DNA of 34,334 bases from CAVPTL01 sp963708725 (GTDB taxonomy: Bacteria > Actinomycetota > Thermoleophilia > Gaiellales > JAICJC01), in NCBI GenBank assembly GCA_963708725.1, contig CAVPTL010000001.1, forward strand, positions 1-34,334, read 5' to 3'. Below the pieces are notes generated by a model, which had not been told where the DNA came from, searched no databases, and saw only the letters and a list, made by a program, of their open reading frames with translations. Position 1 is the first letter of the stretch, and every line of letters starts with the position of its first letter. Position numbers and translations under genes: made by a program. Below are positions 16,618 through 24,611 of this stretch, piece by piece.

Positions 16618-17319
16618 GTGCCCCACCCTGACGCCTACGACGTGCTCGGCGAGACCTACGACCTCTGGTCCGTGTCGGTGACCGAGGACATCGACTTCTA
16701 CGTCGAACTCGCCCTCTCCTGCGGTGGCCCGGTGCTCGAGATCGGCGTCGGATCCGGCCGGATCGCAATTCCCGTGGCGCTCACCGGCGCCACCGTGGTC
16801 GGAATCGATACCTCCAGGACCATGCTGGATCGCGCCGCGGCAAGGGCCGAGCCGCACAACGTCGACCTGCATCTGATCGACGCCGACATGCGCGCGATCC
16901 CCGACCTCGGGCGGTTTCCACTCGTGATCGTCCCATTCCGGGCGTTTCTGCATCTGCAGACCGACGACGAGCGGCTGGCGGTGCTGTCGAGTCTGCACGA
17001 CCTGCTGGCTCCGGGAGGGACGCTGGCGTTCGACGTCTTCCATCCCCACCCGCTCGACATCGAGGAGACCCACGACCGGCCGCTCGAACGCGAGCCGGGG
17101 ATCTTCGAGCGCGCCCTGTGGGACGCGGAGGCGCAGTCGCTCGAGCTGACGGTGCGCGAGGGCGACAAGGTGGCGGTGATGGAGCTCCACTGGGCGACGG
17201 CCGAGGCCTGGGCCGACCTGCTGGCGGAGGCCGGGTTCACCGAGGTGGAGCGCTACGGCTGGTTTGACCGGCGTCAGCCGGCCGGGGACGACACCGATTC
17301 GGTGTGGATCGCGCGCTGA
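16618..17319 (+). CDS. Class I SAM-dependent methyltransferase
   Basis: A Rossmann-fold methyltransferase of about 233 residues. SAM-binding motif I is VLEIGVGSGRIAIP, the acidic motif II is VVGIDTSRTML, and the DADMRAIPDL and LLAPGGTLAFDVF segments follow. Substrate unknown. The start is uncertain: GTG 16618 fits the -10 at 16602-16607, GTG 16612 is possible, and ATG 16585 has a strong GGAGGG before it but lies upstream of that promoter and inside divergent pheS. The codons between (AGT AGT GTA) look non-coding. The 3' end overlaps the convergent rRNA methyltransferase gene by 46 bases. Confidence 0.82.
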   Translation: MPHPDAYDVLGETYDLWSVSVTEDIDFYVELALSCGGPVLEIGVGSGRIAIPVALTGATVVGIDTSRTMLDRAAARAEPHNVDLHLIDADMRAIPDLGRFPLVIVPFRAFLHLQTDDERLAVLSSLHDLLAPGGTLAFDVFHPHPLDIEETHDRPLEREPGIFERALWDAEAQSLELTVREGDKVAVMELHWATAEAWADLLAEAGFTEVERYGWFDRRQPAGDDTDSVWIAR

Positions 17320-18065
17320 CGTGCGATCTCGTAGAGCGCGATCGTCGCCGCCGACGCCGCGTTCAGCGAGTCGGCATGAGCGGTCTGTGGTATCGCCACC
17401 GCGCCGTTGCAGGCTGACACGATCTCGTGCGGCAGCCCATCGCGCTCGGCTCCCACCACCAGCGTGATCGGTTGAGTGAGATCCGCGTCCCAGATCAGCG
17501 TGTCAGCCGATGTCGTCAGAGCCAGCCGGCGGCCGGTGTCGGGCAGTCGCGCCCCGATCTCGATCGGCACGTGAAAGACCGCGCCCATCGACGCGCGCAC
17601 GGCCTTTCCTGAGAATGGGTCGGCGCATCCACGCGACAGCCGCACAACCGAGCCACCCAGCGCGACGGCAGCCCGGATCACCGTTCCCACGTTCCCAGGG
17701 TCGGCCATCTCGTGCAGAAAAAGCGCGACGGCCGGGGATGCGGGTAGCGGCGGGAGGGCATCGGCGCTGAACACCCCGATCACACGCGACGGGTGTCCGA
17801 GTTCGCTGAGATCGGCCATCACCGGGTCGGCCAGAGCGTGCACGGGCCCTCCGCGGGTCAACCGCGCCACCAGCCCCTCGGGCGGCGGGCGATCGCTCGA
17901 CACGAACGTCTCAACCGGCAGAATCGCGGCGCTCAGCGCCTCCGACACGAGATCCTCGCCCTCGGCGAGAAACAGTCCGGTGGTCACACGGTGCTTTTTT
18001 TGATGCAGCCGCCGCGCGTCTTTGACCCGCGGGTTGGTGCGCGATGTGATCGGCGACGAAGCCAC
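17274..18065 (-). CDS. TrmH/SpoU-family RNA 2'-O-methyltransferase
   Basis: A 263-residue SPOUT enzyme that methylates a ribose in rRNA or tRNA using SAM. An N-terminal substrate-binding domain (about residues 8-100, with ITSRTNPRVKDARRL) precedes the catalytic domain with its three motifs: HEMADPGNVGTVIRAA (about 118-133), VVGAERDGLP (about 208-217) and IPQTAHADSLNAASAATIAL (about 228-247). It begins with GTG, 14 bases after rplT, as in many Actinobacteria. That context suggests a 23S rRNA target. The exact RNA target is not determined. Confidence 0.9.
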   Translation of the reverse strand: MASSPITSRTNPRVKDARRLHQKKHRVTTGLFLAEGEDLVSEALSAAILPVETFVSSDRPPPEGLVARLTRGGPVHALADPVMADLSELGHPSRVIGVFSADALPPLPASPAVALFLHEMADPGNVGTVIRAAVALGGSVVRLSRGCADPFSGKAVRASMGAVFHVPIEIGARLPDTGRRLALTTSADTLIWDADLTQPITLVVGAERDGLPHEIVSACNGAVAIPQTAHADSLNAASAATIALYEIARQRAIHTESVSSPAG

Positions 18066-18079
18066 CGTTGTGCCCGGGG

Positions 18080-18442
18080 CTACGGGGTGGCCAGAGCGGT
18101 TTTGGCCGCCTCGGCGATCACACCGAAGGCCTTGGGGTCAGTCACGGCGAGGTCGGCCAGGACTTTGCGGTCGAGCGTGATGTCAGCCAGCTTGAGACCG
18201 TGCATGAACTGGTTGTACGACATCCCGTTCTGACGTGCAGCCGCATTGATCCGAATGATCCACAGCCGTCGGAAGTCCCGCTTTCGAGTGCGCCGGTCGC
18301 GGTACTGATACGACAGCGAGCGCATGACCTGCTCTTTGGCGTGCCGGTAGGTGTTCTTCTTGATACCGCGGTAGCCCTTGGCTGCCTCGAGTACCTCTCG
18401 GCGCTTTTTCTTGGCGTTGACGCTGCGCTTGACGCGAGCCAT
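18080..18442 (-). CDS. rplT: Ribosomal protein bL20
   Basis: A 120-residue large-subunit protein needed for early 50S assembly. It has the typical N-terminus MARVKRSVNAKKKRREVL and RNA-binding Arg/Lys-rich helix, and the QNGMSYNQFMHGLK segment at about residues 75-88. AAGGAGG stands about 9 bases before the ATG at 18442. An in-frame GTG at 18451 is rejected because the family starts at MARVK. It is third in the infC-rpmI-rplT operon. Confidence 0.98.
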   Translation of the reverse strand: MARVKRSVNAKKKRREVLEAAKGYRGIKKNTYRHAKEQVMRSLSYQYRDRRTRKRDFRRLWIIRINAAARQNGMSYNQFMHGLKLADITLDRKVLADLAVTDPKAFGVIAEAAKTALATP

Positions 18443-18463
18443 CTCCACCACCTCCTTTTGAAG

Positions 18464-18661
18464 TTATCGCTTACCCAGGAGGCGCAGCGCCTCACGGTTG
18501 TCGGCCGCCGCCACACCAGTGTCCCGGCGCTTCTTGCGCAGGCGCTTGGGGCTCTTGTGCTCGAGCAGGTGCGACTTGAATGCACGCCGCCGCAGCACCT
18601 TTCCGGTGCCGGTCACGCGCAGTCGCTTTTTTGCCCCCGATGATGTTTTGACCTTCGGCAT
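18464..18661 (-). CDS. rpmI: Ribosomal protein bL35
   Basis: A 65-residue basic protein of the large subunit starting MPKVKTSSGAKKRLRVTGTG, with the LLEHKSPKRLRKKR segment at about residues 32-45, as in the family. GAGGAGA stands about 6 bases before the ATG. It lies between infC (12-base gap) and rplT. Confidence 0.98.
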   Translation of the reverse strand: MPKVKTSSGAKKRLRVTGTGKVLRRRAFKSHLLEHKSPKRLRKKRRDTGVAAADNREALRLLGKR

Positions 18662-18673
18662 CCTGCTCTCCTC

Positions 18674-19345
18674 TTATGGTGCTTCGGTAGTCGGCACTAC
18701 CTCTTCGCTGGCCGGCGAATCGGCGGCTTGCTCGGTGTCGGTCGCTGCGGACTCGGTGCTGTCCGCCGCGGCCTCCTCACCGTCGGCCGCTGCTGCCAGC
18801 ACTGCCTTCGACGGGCCGAGCAACATGACCATGTTCCGACCGTCTTGCAGCGGTGACGATTCGATCACCGCAATGTCTTTGACGTCTTCGGCGAGCCTGA
18901 GGAGCAGCGTCCGCCCCCTCTCGGGGTGCGTCATCTCGCGTCCCCGGAACATGATGGTCACTTTGACCTTGTCCCGGTTTTGGAGAAAACGGCGAACGTG
19001 TCCCTTCTTGGTCTCGTAGTCGGCGACGCCGATCTTCGGACGGAACTTGATCTCTTTGATCGTGATCGTTGACTGATGCTTGCGGGCGAGTTTGGCCTTC
19101 TGCTCCTGCTCGTACCGGTACTTGGAGTAATCCATGACCCGGCACACCGGAGGACGTGCCTCCGCGGCCACCTCGACCAGATCGAGGTTCTTGTCCCACG
19201 CGTACTTGAGTGCCTCTTCGGTGCCCTTTATCCCGATCTGCGTGCCGTCCTGATCCACCAAGCGGACTTGGGGAACCCGGATAGCCTCATTGATACGGGT
19301 GGTCGGCTCCTGAGGACGCTGATCAACCTGGCGTCGTGGCCTCAA
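18674..19345 (-). CDS. infC: Translation initiation factor IF-3
   Basis: Binds the 30S subunit, prevents early subunit joining and checks start codons. The N-domain (about residues 15-90, with RINEAIRVPQVRLVDQDG) and C-domain (about 95-185, with IKEIKFRPKIGVADYETK) are complete. A tail of about 37 residues, rich in Ala, Glu, Ser and Thr, follows. The only plausible in-frame start upstream of the N-domain is TTG at 19345. Non-AUG starts on infC are known to allow self-regulation. A possible 8-codon reading frame (19368-19342) ends with TTGA overlapping this start. There is a probable promoter at 19535 and a structured leader. Confidence 0.95.
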   Translation of the reverse strand: MRPRRQVDQRPQEPTTRINEAIRVPQVRLVDQDGTQIGIKGTEEALKYAWDKNLDLVEVAAEARPPVCRVMDYSKYRYEQEQKAKLARKHQSTITIKEIKFRPKIGVADYETKKGHVRRFLQNRDKVKVTIMFRGREMTHPERGRTLLLRLAEDVKDIAVIESSPLQDGRNMVMLLGPSKAVLAAAADGEEAAADSTESAATDTEQAADSPASEEVVPTTEAP

Positions 19346-19453
19346 GACGCTTGCCTAGTCACGATCATGCTCAAATGGAATCCCCTCTCGTCAACGACAA
19401 AATGGGCGCCGTCCGGCACCCACTTCCCGCGCCTACGATCGCAGACGCGTAGC

Positions 19454-19470
19454 TCAATCTCCTAGATTGA
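19454..19470. promoter_or_regulatory. Inverted repeat in the infC leader
   Basis: A perfect 7-3-7 inverted repeat (tcaatct, cct, agattga). If transcription of infC starts near 19528, this forms a hairpin about 110 bases before the start codon. It may be part of an L20- or IF3-responsive leader, but no known consensus is recognised. Confidence 0.4.
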
Positions 19471-19489
19471 ACCCACCGATCCGAAACCG

Positions 19490-19530
19490 GGCGGCGGGTG
19501 AGGGGCAAAATTCACCCCTGCTTGGCCGCC
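19490..19530 (-). promoter_or_regulatory. Extended hairpin at the 5' end of the infC transcript
   Basis: Outer arms 19490-19495 and 19525-19530 (ggcggc/gccgcc) enclose inner arms 19496-19500 and 19513-19517 (gggtg/caccc). Most of it lies just downstream of the predicted transcription start, so the leader RNA should be strongly structured. Confidence 0.4.
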
Positions 19531-19534
19531 GGGC

Positions 19535-19540
19535 AGTATA
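19535..19540 (-). promoter_or_regulatory. Probable -10 box of the infC-rpmI-rplT operon
   Basis: The minus strand reads TATACT, the same hexamer as at the tRNA-Pro promoter. It leaves a leader of about 180 bases before the infC start. A weak CCGACA lies 15 bases further upstream as a possible -35 box. Confidence 0.45.
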
Positions 19541-19613
19541 GCAACGCTGCCAAATTGTCGGGCTTCAGTAAAACCTTGGCGTCCAGGCTTGACCCCCACG
19601 CCCTCCGTGAGGC

Positions 19614-20270
19614 ATGATCGCGATCATGTTCCGCGATCGCACCCAAGCGGGGGCGGCATTGGCGGCGGCTGCTCCAGAGCTTCGAAGAAAATCCAACACA
19701 ATTGTCATAGGTCTCGCACGAGGTGGGGTCGAGGTCGCCGCCGAGATGGCTCGGCTGCTCGATCTGCCACTGGATGTCATGTGCGTGCGCAAGGTGCCGA
19801 TGCCCGGATATCCCGAGCTGGCCATGGGCGCGGTCGCTCCAATGGGCGAGCGCTTCACCAATCGCCGGGTTGCATCGTTGCTGAGCCGTGAACAGCTCGA
19901 TGAGGCCTACGACGCTGCGACTGCCGAGGCCCGGTCGATGGACGAGCGGCTGCGAGGCGGCCTGCCGATGATGCTGATCGGGCGAACCGCCGTGTTGGTT
20001 GACGACGGAGCGGCGACCGGCGCCTCGATCCGGGCGGCGATGGCCGCGATCCGAAACGCCGGCGCACGTCAGATCGTGATCGCCTTGCCCGTGCTGCCGC
20101 GGCCCCAGGCCGAGCGGCTGGCGCGCGAATGTGAGCGGCTGATCACGTTGCGCGCGCCCCAGCGATTCACCGCTGTCGGCGAGTTCTACGACAACTTCGA
20201 CGAAGTCCCCGAAGACGAGGTGGCGGCACTGATGGCAAGCTCCGTCTCGGCCCTCGAGCTCCACACCTAG
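19614..20270 (+). CDS. Phosphoribosyltransferase-family protein
   Basis: A 218-residue type I PRTase-fold protein. The PRPP-binding motif is VLVDDGAATGASIRAA at about residues 127-142, with the upstream LARGGVEVAAEMA segment at about 34-46. It resembles the stand-alone PRTase-domain proteins that begin MFRDR, which suggests ATG 19626 as the real start instead of 19614. Neither has a good ribosome site. The base or nucleotide substrate is unknown. It has its own transcript between the infC operon (divergent) and the uptake operon (convergent). Confidence 0.85.
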   Translation: MIAIMFRDRTQAGAALAAAAPELRRKSNTIVIGLARGGVEVAAEMARLLDLPLDVMCVRKVPMPGYPELAMGAVAPMGERFTNRRVASLLSREQLDEAYDAATAEARSMDERLRGGLPMMLIGRTAVLVDDGAATGASIRAAMAAIRNAGARQIVIALPVLPRPQAERLARECERLITLRAPQRFTAVGEFYDNFDEVPEDEVAALMASSVSALELHT

Positions 20271-20287
20271 CCCAGGTGCAGCTGCCA

Positions 20288-20318
20288 TGAATAAATGGTG
20301 CCTGGCACCATTTATTCA
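20288..20318. repeat. 31-bp perfect palindrome, copy 2
   Basis: The same 15-1-15 palindrome as at 8560, with T at the centre. It lies between the convergent PRTase and hotdog genes and contains the TAA stop of the hotdog gene, so its bases encode that protein's last codon. Confidence 0.95.
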
Positions 20319-20716
20319 CCGCCTGGGCCGCGGTGGTGGGAGCGTTTGACGACGTAGGTGCCCTGGGCGCGGGTCACCAGCACCGGTGGGTCGAGCAGGT
20401 CGGCCGCCGAGTCGTTGACGTCGGTGCGCGCGGTGATCTCTTTCCACAGTTCCAGATCGACCGTTCGGCTGGTGTTACCCATCTTCACGATCGTTCCGGT
20501 CGCACGGACGAAGTCACCGGCGTGCATCGGTGCAAGAAACTCGACCCTGGCGTAGCCCGCAAACAGGCCCTCGTCGCCGTCGGTGCGCACCGCCAGCTCG
20601 GTCACGATGTCGCCAAAGATCTCGAGTCCGTGCGCTCCGTCCACGAGGCTGCCACCGTAATGCGCATCGGCCGCAGACAGCCGCATGCGCAGTTCAACCG
20701 TCAGTCCCTCACTCAT
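20312..20716 (-). CDS. Hotdog-fold protein resembling 3-aminobutyryl-CoA ammonia-lyase
   Basis: A 134-residue single hotdog domain. The segments DAHYGGSLVDGAHGLEIFGD, RTDGDEGLFAGY, VEFLAPMHAGDF and MGNTSRTV closely recall Kal, the 3-aminobutyryl-CoA (or beta-alanyl-CoA) ammonia-lyase of lysine fermenters, which removes ammonia from a beta-aminoacyl-CoA. This is recognised from memory, and a plain acyl-CoA thioesterase is the alternative. ATG 20716 is preferred (AAGGAG 8 bases before) over TTG 20722. It is the last gene of a ten-gene operon, 2 bases after a gene for a peptidase family that includes beta-aminopeptidases, which fits beta-amino acid breakdown. Confidence 0.75.
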   Translation of the reverse strand: MSEGLTVELRMRLSAADAHYGGSLVDGAHGLEIFGDIVTELAVRTDGDEGLFAGYARVEFLAPMHAGDFVRATGTIVKMGNTSRTVDLELWKEITARTDVNDSAADLLDPPVLVTRAQGTYVVKRSHHRGPGGE

Positions 20717-20718
20717 AC

Positions 20719-21654
20719 TCAACGCTCCTTCTGGACGAGATGCTTCGGAAACGCCTCGTGGGGTCGCCCATCCCGGCGAACGCCCGCCTTGGCCGCCACC
20801 AGGCAGTTGTACACCGATTCCTCGGCGGCCTCGTAGGCCGCGGCGAAGAGCGGCGAGAGCGCCTCGTTCTCGAACTCCTGCGAACGGGTCACGGTGAAGG
20901 CCAGGCCGATCTCACCCGAGCCGTTCGAAGCGTACGACCCGGCCCGGCAGAGGCCCAGCAGCGGCCGCAGCGACAATCGCCGCAACTGCAGCGACGAGAG
21001 AGGCGCGTCGGTCGCACACACCGCAATGCACGAGCCCTCCGGCGGCGGTGGCCCCGGCACCGGGTCGAACCGCAGGCCGCCGACGGTCAGCCGCTCGCGA
21101 TCGCCGAAGTTACACATCAGGAGCACACCCACGGTGTGGCCGTCAACCACTCGTGAGGCGGTGCCGATACCGCCGGCGAAATCGAAGCAGGTCATGCCGG
21201 TGCCCGATCCGACCGTTCCCTCGGCGACCTCCTCACCCAGGTTTGCGAGTGCCGCGGTGACGTCGTCCTCGGTCACCGTCAGGGCGTCGCCGAGATCACT
21301 GTCGTCGCACTCGCCAACGACCGGGATCACGGTGTTGTCGGGGCCTCCCCCAGCTGCCCGCACCGCCGCCTGGTACACGGTGCCGACCGCATGCGTGCCG
21401 CACAGATACACCGGCGTTTGGATCACACCCCACTCGTCGATCTCGAGCTTCTTGGTGAGCTCCCCCACCCCGTTGACCGTCGAGACGCCAGCCCGCACCG
21501 GGAGCGTGGGCGGCGCGATCACCGTGACGCCGGTGGCCTCGCCCGACGACGCCTGGGCGTGGCCGACGCGGATGCCGGGCACGTCGGTGATCGCGTTTCG
21601 ACGACCGGTGGGAAGAAGGCCGACAGGACCGCCGATGTCACGCCAGCGGCTCAT
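20719..21654 (-). CDS. P1/S58 (DmpA-BapA) family N-terminal nucleophile peptidase
   Basis: A 311-residue self-processing aminopeptidase. The DmpA/BapA family makes its nucleophile by cleaving Gly-Ser in an NGSG motif, seen here as Asn244-Gly245-Ser246 in YASNGSGEIGLAF. The N-terminal NAITDVPGIRVGHAQ and the TVNGVGELTK region also match. Known members include L-aminopeptidase/D-ala-esterase/amidases and beta-peptidyl aminopeptidases, so beta-amino substrates are plausible. It starts 4 bases after the OppF-type ATPase gene and ends 2 bases before the hotdog gene. Confidence 0.92.
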   Translation of the reverse strand: MSRWRDIGGPVGLLPTGRRNAITDVPGIRVGHAQASSGEATGVTVIAPPTLPVRAGVSTVNGVGELTKKLEIDEWGVIQTPVYLCGTHAVGTVYQAAVRAAGGGPDNTVIPVVGECDDSDLGDALTVTEDDVTAALANLGEEVAEGTVGSGTGMTCFDFAGGIGTASRVVDGHTVGVLLMCNFGDRERLTVGGLRFDPVPGPPPPEGSCIAVCATDAPLSSLQLRRLSLRPLLGLCRAGSYASNGSGEIGLAFTVTRSQEFENEALSPLFAAAYEAAEESVYNCLVAAKAGVRRDGRPHEAFPKHLVQKER

Positions 21655-21658
21655 GGGG

Positions 21659-22669
21659 TCAGGTGAGGATGCATGCTGCGCGGTGCCCGGGTGCCTCGGC
21701 GTCCTTGGCCGGGCGGAGTTCCGGGTCGATGGTGGTGCAGGCGTCGGTCACGACCGGACAGCGGGGGTGAAAGCGGCAGCCCGACGGGATGTGGACGGGG
21801 TTTGGAGTCTCGCCCTTGAGCAGGATCGGCTCGGTGGAATCGCGAGGATCGCGCTTGGGCACAACCGAGATCAGCGCCCTGGTATATGGGTGCTGGGGGT
21901 TACGAACGACCTCTTTGGCCGGCCCTTCCTCCACGATCCGGCCGAGGTACATCACCGCAATCCGATCGGCGAAATGGGCCGCCGTCGAGAGGTCGTGGGT
22001 GATCATCAGGATCCCCAGGCCGCCCTTACGCAGCGAGTCGAGCAGCCCCAGAATCCCGGCCCGTACCGAGACGTCGAGCATCGACACCGGCTCATCGGCG
22101 ACGAGCAGCTTGGGCTCGAGCACCAGTGCCGCGGCGATCGCCACTCGCTGCCGCTGGCCGCCAGAGAGCTCGTGTGGAAAGCGGTCGAGATAGAGATCGG
22201 GCGGGGTCAGACCTGCGCGCACGAGCGCGTCGCGCACCAGCTTGCCGCGATCCTCCTTCGAGGCACCGACCCCGTGGATCAAAAGTGGCTCCTCGACCGT
22301 GCGCCGCACCGGGAAGCGCGGATCCAGGGACTCGTAGGGATCCTGGTAGATGATCTGGAGGTCGCGCCGCAGGGGCCGCATGTCGTTGGTGTCGAGCCCG
22401 GCGATCTCCTTGCCCTGGAACCGGATCGAGCCCGAGTCGTGATCGACCATCCGCACGATCGTCTGTGCGGTGGTGGTCTTGCCGCACCCCGACTCGCCGA
22501 CCAGCGCCATCATCTCCCCCGCCCCGACGCTGAACGACACGCCCTCAACGGCGTGTACCCACTCCTTGGGTTGGCGGGCAAGCGACTCCACCAGGCCACG
22601 CGCGATCGGGTAGCGGGTGACCAGCCCTTCGACCTCGAGCAGTGGCTCCGGCGGCGGTGCGATCGTCAT
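21659..22669 (-). CDS. Peptide ABC transporter ATPase (OppF/DppF type)
   Basis: A 336-residue importer ATPase. It has Walker A GESGCGKTT (about residues 55-63), Q-loop IIYQDP, signature LSGGQRQR (about 163-170), Walker B LLVADEP and the H-loop THD. The C-terminal oligopeptide-transporter domain has the cysteine cluster seen in CRFHPRCPVVTDAC and may bind a Fe-S cluster, as known for this subfamily. The ATG at 22669 overlaps the preceding stop (ATGA). A longer in-frame version to 22762 lies inside the preceding gene and is rejected. Confidence 0.93.
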   Translation of the reverse strand: MTIAPPPEPLLEVEGLVTRYPIARGLVESLARQPKEWVHAVEGVSFSVGAGEMMALVGESGCGKTTTAQTIVRMVDHDSGSIRFQGKEIAGLDTNDMRPLRRDLQIIYQDPYESLDPRFPVRRTVEEPLLIHGVGASKEDRGKLVRDALVRAGLTPPDLYLDRFPHELSGGQRQRVAIAAALVLEPKLLVADEPVSMLDVSVRAGILGLLDSLRKGGLGILMITHDLSTAAHFADRIAVMYLGRIVEEGPAKEVVRNPQHPYTRALISVVPKRDPRDSTEPILLKGETPNPVHIPSGCRFHPRCPVVTDACTTIDPELRPAKDAEAPGHRAACILT

Positions 22670-23646
22670 ACGACCGCCGCCCGCACTTCGGCGTCGTTCA
22701 GGTGACACTGGGCGATGTGACCGGCGTCGATCTCGAGCTGGCGTGGATGCACAGACCGGCACGGCTCAAACGCCGAATCGCAGCGTGGCGCAAACGGACA
22801 GCCCGTCAGCTCACGATCGAGCCGCGGCGGCGCCCCCGGGATCGAGAGCACGGCATCGTCGCCATACAGATCGGGGGTGGCGGCAAACAGCATGCGGGTG
22901 TACGGGTGGCGGGAATCGTGGAAGAGCGTCGACACCGGCCCGCTCTCGGCGATCTCGCCCGCGTACATCACCGCGGCCCGGCGGCAGACCTGGGCGACGA
23001 CGGGCAGATCGTGGGTGACCAGGATCAGCGCCAGCCCAAGGTCATTGGAGAGGGCGATCAGAAGCTCCAGAATCTGGGCCTGCACCATCACGTCGAGTGC
23101 CGTGGTGGGCTCGTCGGCCAGCAGCACCCGCGGCTCGCACGAAAGCGCCATCGCGATGGCAGCGCGCTGGCGCATGCCGCCGGAGAACTCGTGGGGGTAT
23201 CGATCGGCGCGATCGCCCGAGATGCCCACCATCTCGAGCAGCTCCCGCACCCGGATCTTGGCAGCCTTGCCGCTGGCGATGCCGTGCAGCTGCATCGGCT
23301 CGGCAATCTGCTGGCCGACCCGCTTGACGGGGTTGAACGCGTTCATCGCTCCCTGGAACACCATTGCGATGTCGTGCCAGCGGTGTGGCTTTACGGAATC
23401 CTCGCCGTCGGCCATGATGTCTTCGCCGTCGAGCAGCACCTTCCCGGCAACGCTCGCGTTGGGTGGAAGCAGCCCCATCAACGCCAGGATGGTGGTGGTC
23501 TTGCCGCAGCCCGACTCGCCCACCAGCCCCATCCGCTCGCTCTCTCCCAGCGCGAAGTTCACGCCCTGCACCGGATGCAGCTCGCGGTCGTTTCCAAGGT
23601 CGAACCACACATGCAGATCCTGGGCTTCGAGGATGGGCGTGGTCAC
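22666..23646 (-). CDS. Peptide ABC transporter ATPase (OppD/DppD type)
   Basis: A 326-residue ATPase partner. It has Walker A GESGCGKTT, Q-loop VFQGAMNAFNP, signature FSGGMRQR, Walker B LLADEPTTALD and the C-terminal domain with GCPFAPRC. GTG at 23646 forms a GTGA overlap with the stop of the preceding permease gene. The longer reading frame back to 23868 is the antisense-like shadow of the permease gene. Confidence 0.93.
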   Translation of the reverse strand: MTTPILEAQDLHVWFDLGNDRELHPVQGVNFALGESERMGLVGESGCGKTTTILALMGLLPPNASVAGKVLLDGEDIMADGEDSVKPHRWHDIAMVFQGAMNAFNPVKRVGQQIAEPMQLHGIASGKAAKIRVRELLEMVGISGDRADRYPHEFSGGMRQRAAIAMALSCEPRVLLADEPTTALDVMVQAQILELLIALSNDLGLALILVTHDLPVVAQVCRRAAVMYAGEIAESGPVSTLFHDSRHPYTRMLFAATPDLYGDDAVLSIPGAPPRLDRELTGCPFAPRCDSAFEPCRSVHPRQLEIDAGHIAQCHLNDAEVRAAVV

Positions 23647-24611
23647 AGGCTGTCGGGTGGCCTTCCCACCAACGGTCGGATCCGGAATCGCCGCACCGAA
23701 AGATGCCCGACCTTGAGCCGTGGGTTGAGTGAATCCTCCATCGATTGGCCCATCATGGTGCAGGCCAAGATCACGATGGTGACGCACAGGCCCGGCGGGA
23801 TGATCGCCCACCACGCGCTGTGGAACACCGCATCGCCCTCGAGCGAGTTCTGGATCAGCTTGCCCCACGAGATCGTGGACGGGTCGCCCAGGCCGAGGAA
23901 CGAGATGTAGGTCTCGGCGAACACCGCGGTGGCCACCATCAGCACCGTGTTGGCGACGATCAGCGGCATCACCTGCGGAAGGATGTGGGTGTTGATTATC
24001 CGCCAGCTGCCCGAGCCCAGGGCTCTGGCACGTTTGACGTAGATCCGCTCGCGCACCGTGATCACCTGGGCCCGGATCAGGCGAGCCGTCGAAGCCCAGT
24101 AGATGACGCCGATGATGATCACGATGTTGGCCAGGTTTCGACCGAACACGGCTGCGGCCACGATCATCAGCGGCACGTCGGGGATGACCAGGAAGTAATC
24201 GGTGGTGCGCATCAGCGCGATGTCGGTCTTGCCGCCAAAATAGCCGGACAGGATGCCCACCGCGCCACCGATCAGGATCGCGACCGCCGCGCCCGCGAAC
24301 CCGACGATCAGCGACACCCTGGCACCGAAGATCACCAGCGAGAGCATGTCGTTTCCGCCGTCATCGGTTCCGAGCCAGTGCTGCGAGTTCGGCGCCTCGT
24401 ACGGAGGCCCAACCTGCTCGTGTGGGTTATACGGCGCCAGCTGGTGCTCGAACACCGCCACAAACGTGAAGAACACCAGGATCACCGCGCCGATGATCGA
24501 GACCTTGCTGCCAAAGACGATGTCGCGCCAGAAACTGGTGCGGTGTCCCGAGGTCGGCTCGACGGCCTCGAGGTCCTCCTCGGGGAGCATCGGAAACGCG
24601 CCGGTGCTCAT
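23643..24611 (-). CDS. Peptide ABC transporter permease (OppC/DppC type)
   Basis: A 322-residue inner-membrane protein. An N-terminal cytoplasmic segment precedes the first helix (about residues 37-56). A periplasmic loop with HWLGTDDGGNDMLSLVIFGARVSL, typical of DppC, follows, then five more helices. The EAA loop with RARALGSGSWRIINTHILP (about 194-212) contacts the ATPases. The ATG overlaps the stop of the OppB-type gene (ATGA). Confidence 0.93.
   Translation of the reverse strand: MSTGAFPMLPEEDLEAVEPTSGHRTSFWRDIVFGSKVSIIGAVILVFFTFVAVFEHQLAPYNPHEQVGPPYEAPNSQHWLGTDDGGNDMLSLVIFGARVSLIVGFAGAAVAILIGGAVGILSGYFGGKTDIALMRTTDYFLVIPDVPLMIVAAAVFGRNLANIVIIIGVIYWASTARLIRAQVITVRERIYVKRARALGSGSWRIINTHILPQVMPLIVANTVLMVATAVFAETYISFLGLGDPSTISWGKLIQNSLEGDAVFHSAWWAIIPPGLCVTIVILACTMMGQSMEDSLNPRLKVGHLSVRRFRIRPLVGRPPDSL

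Noticed and set aside
19441..19500. tRNA-like fragment in the infC leader
   Set aside because: A D-arm-like GTAGCTCAAT is present, but no T-arm consensus or acceptor stem can be paired around it.
22670..22762. Extended start of the OppF-type ATPase
   Set aside because: It lies within the preceding ATPase gene; ATG 22669 gives the usual ATGA overlap and normal family length.
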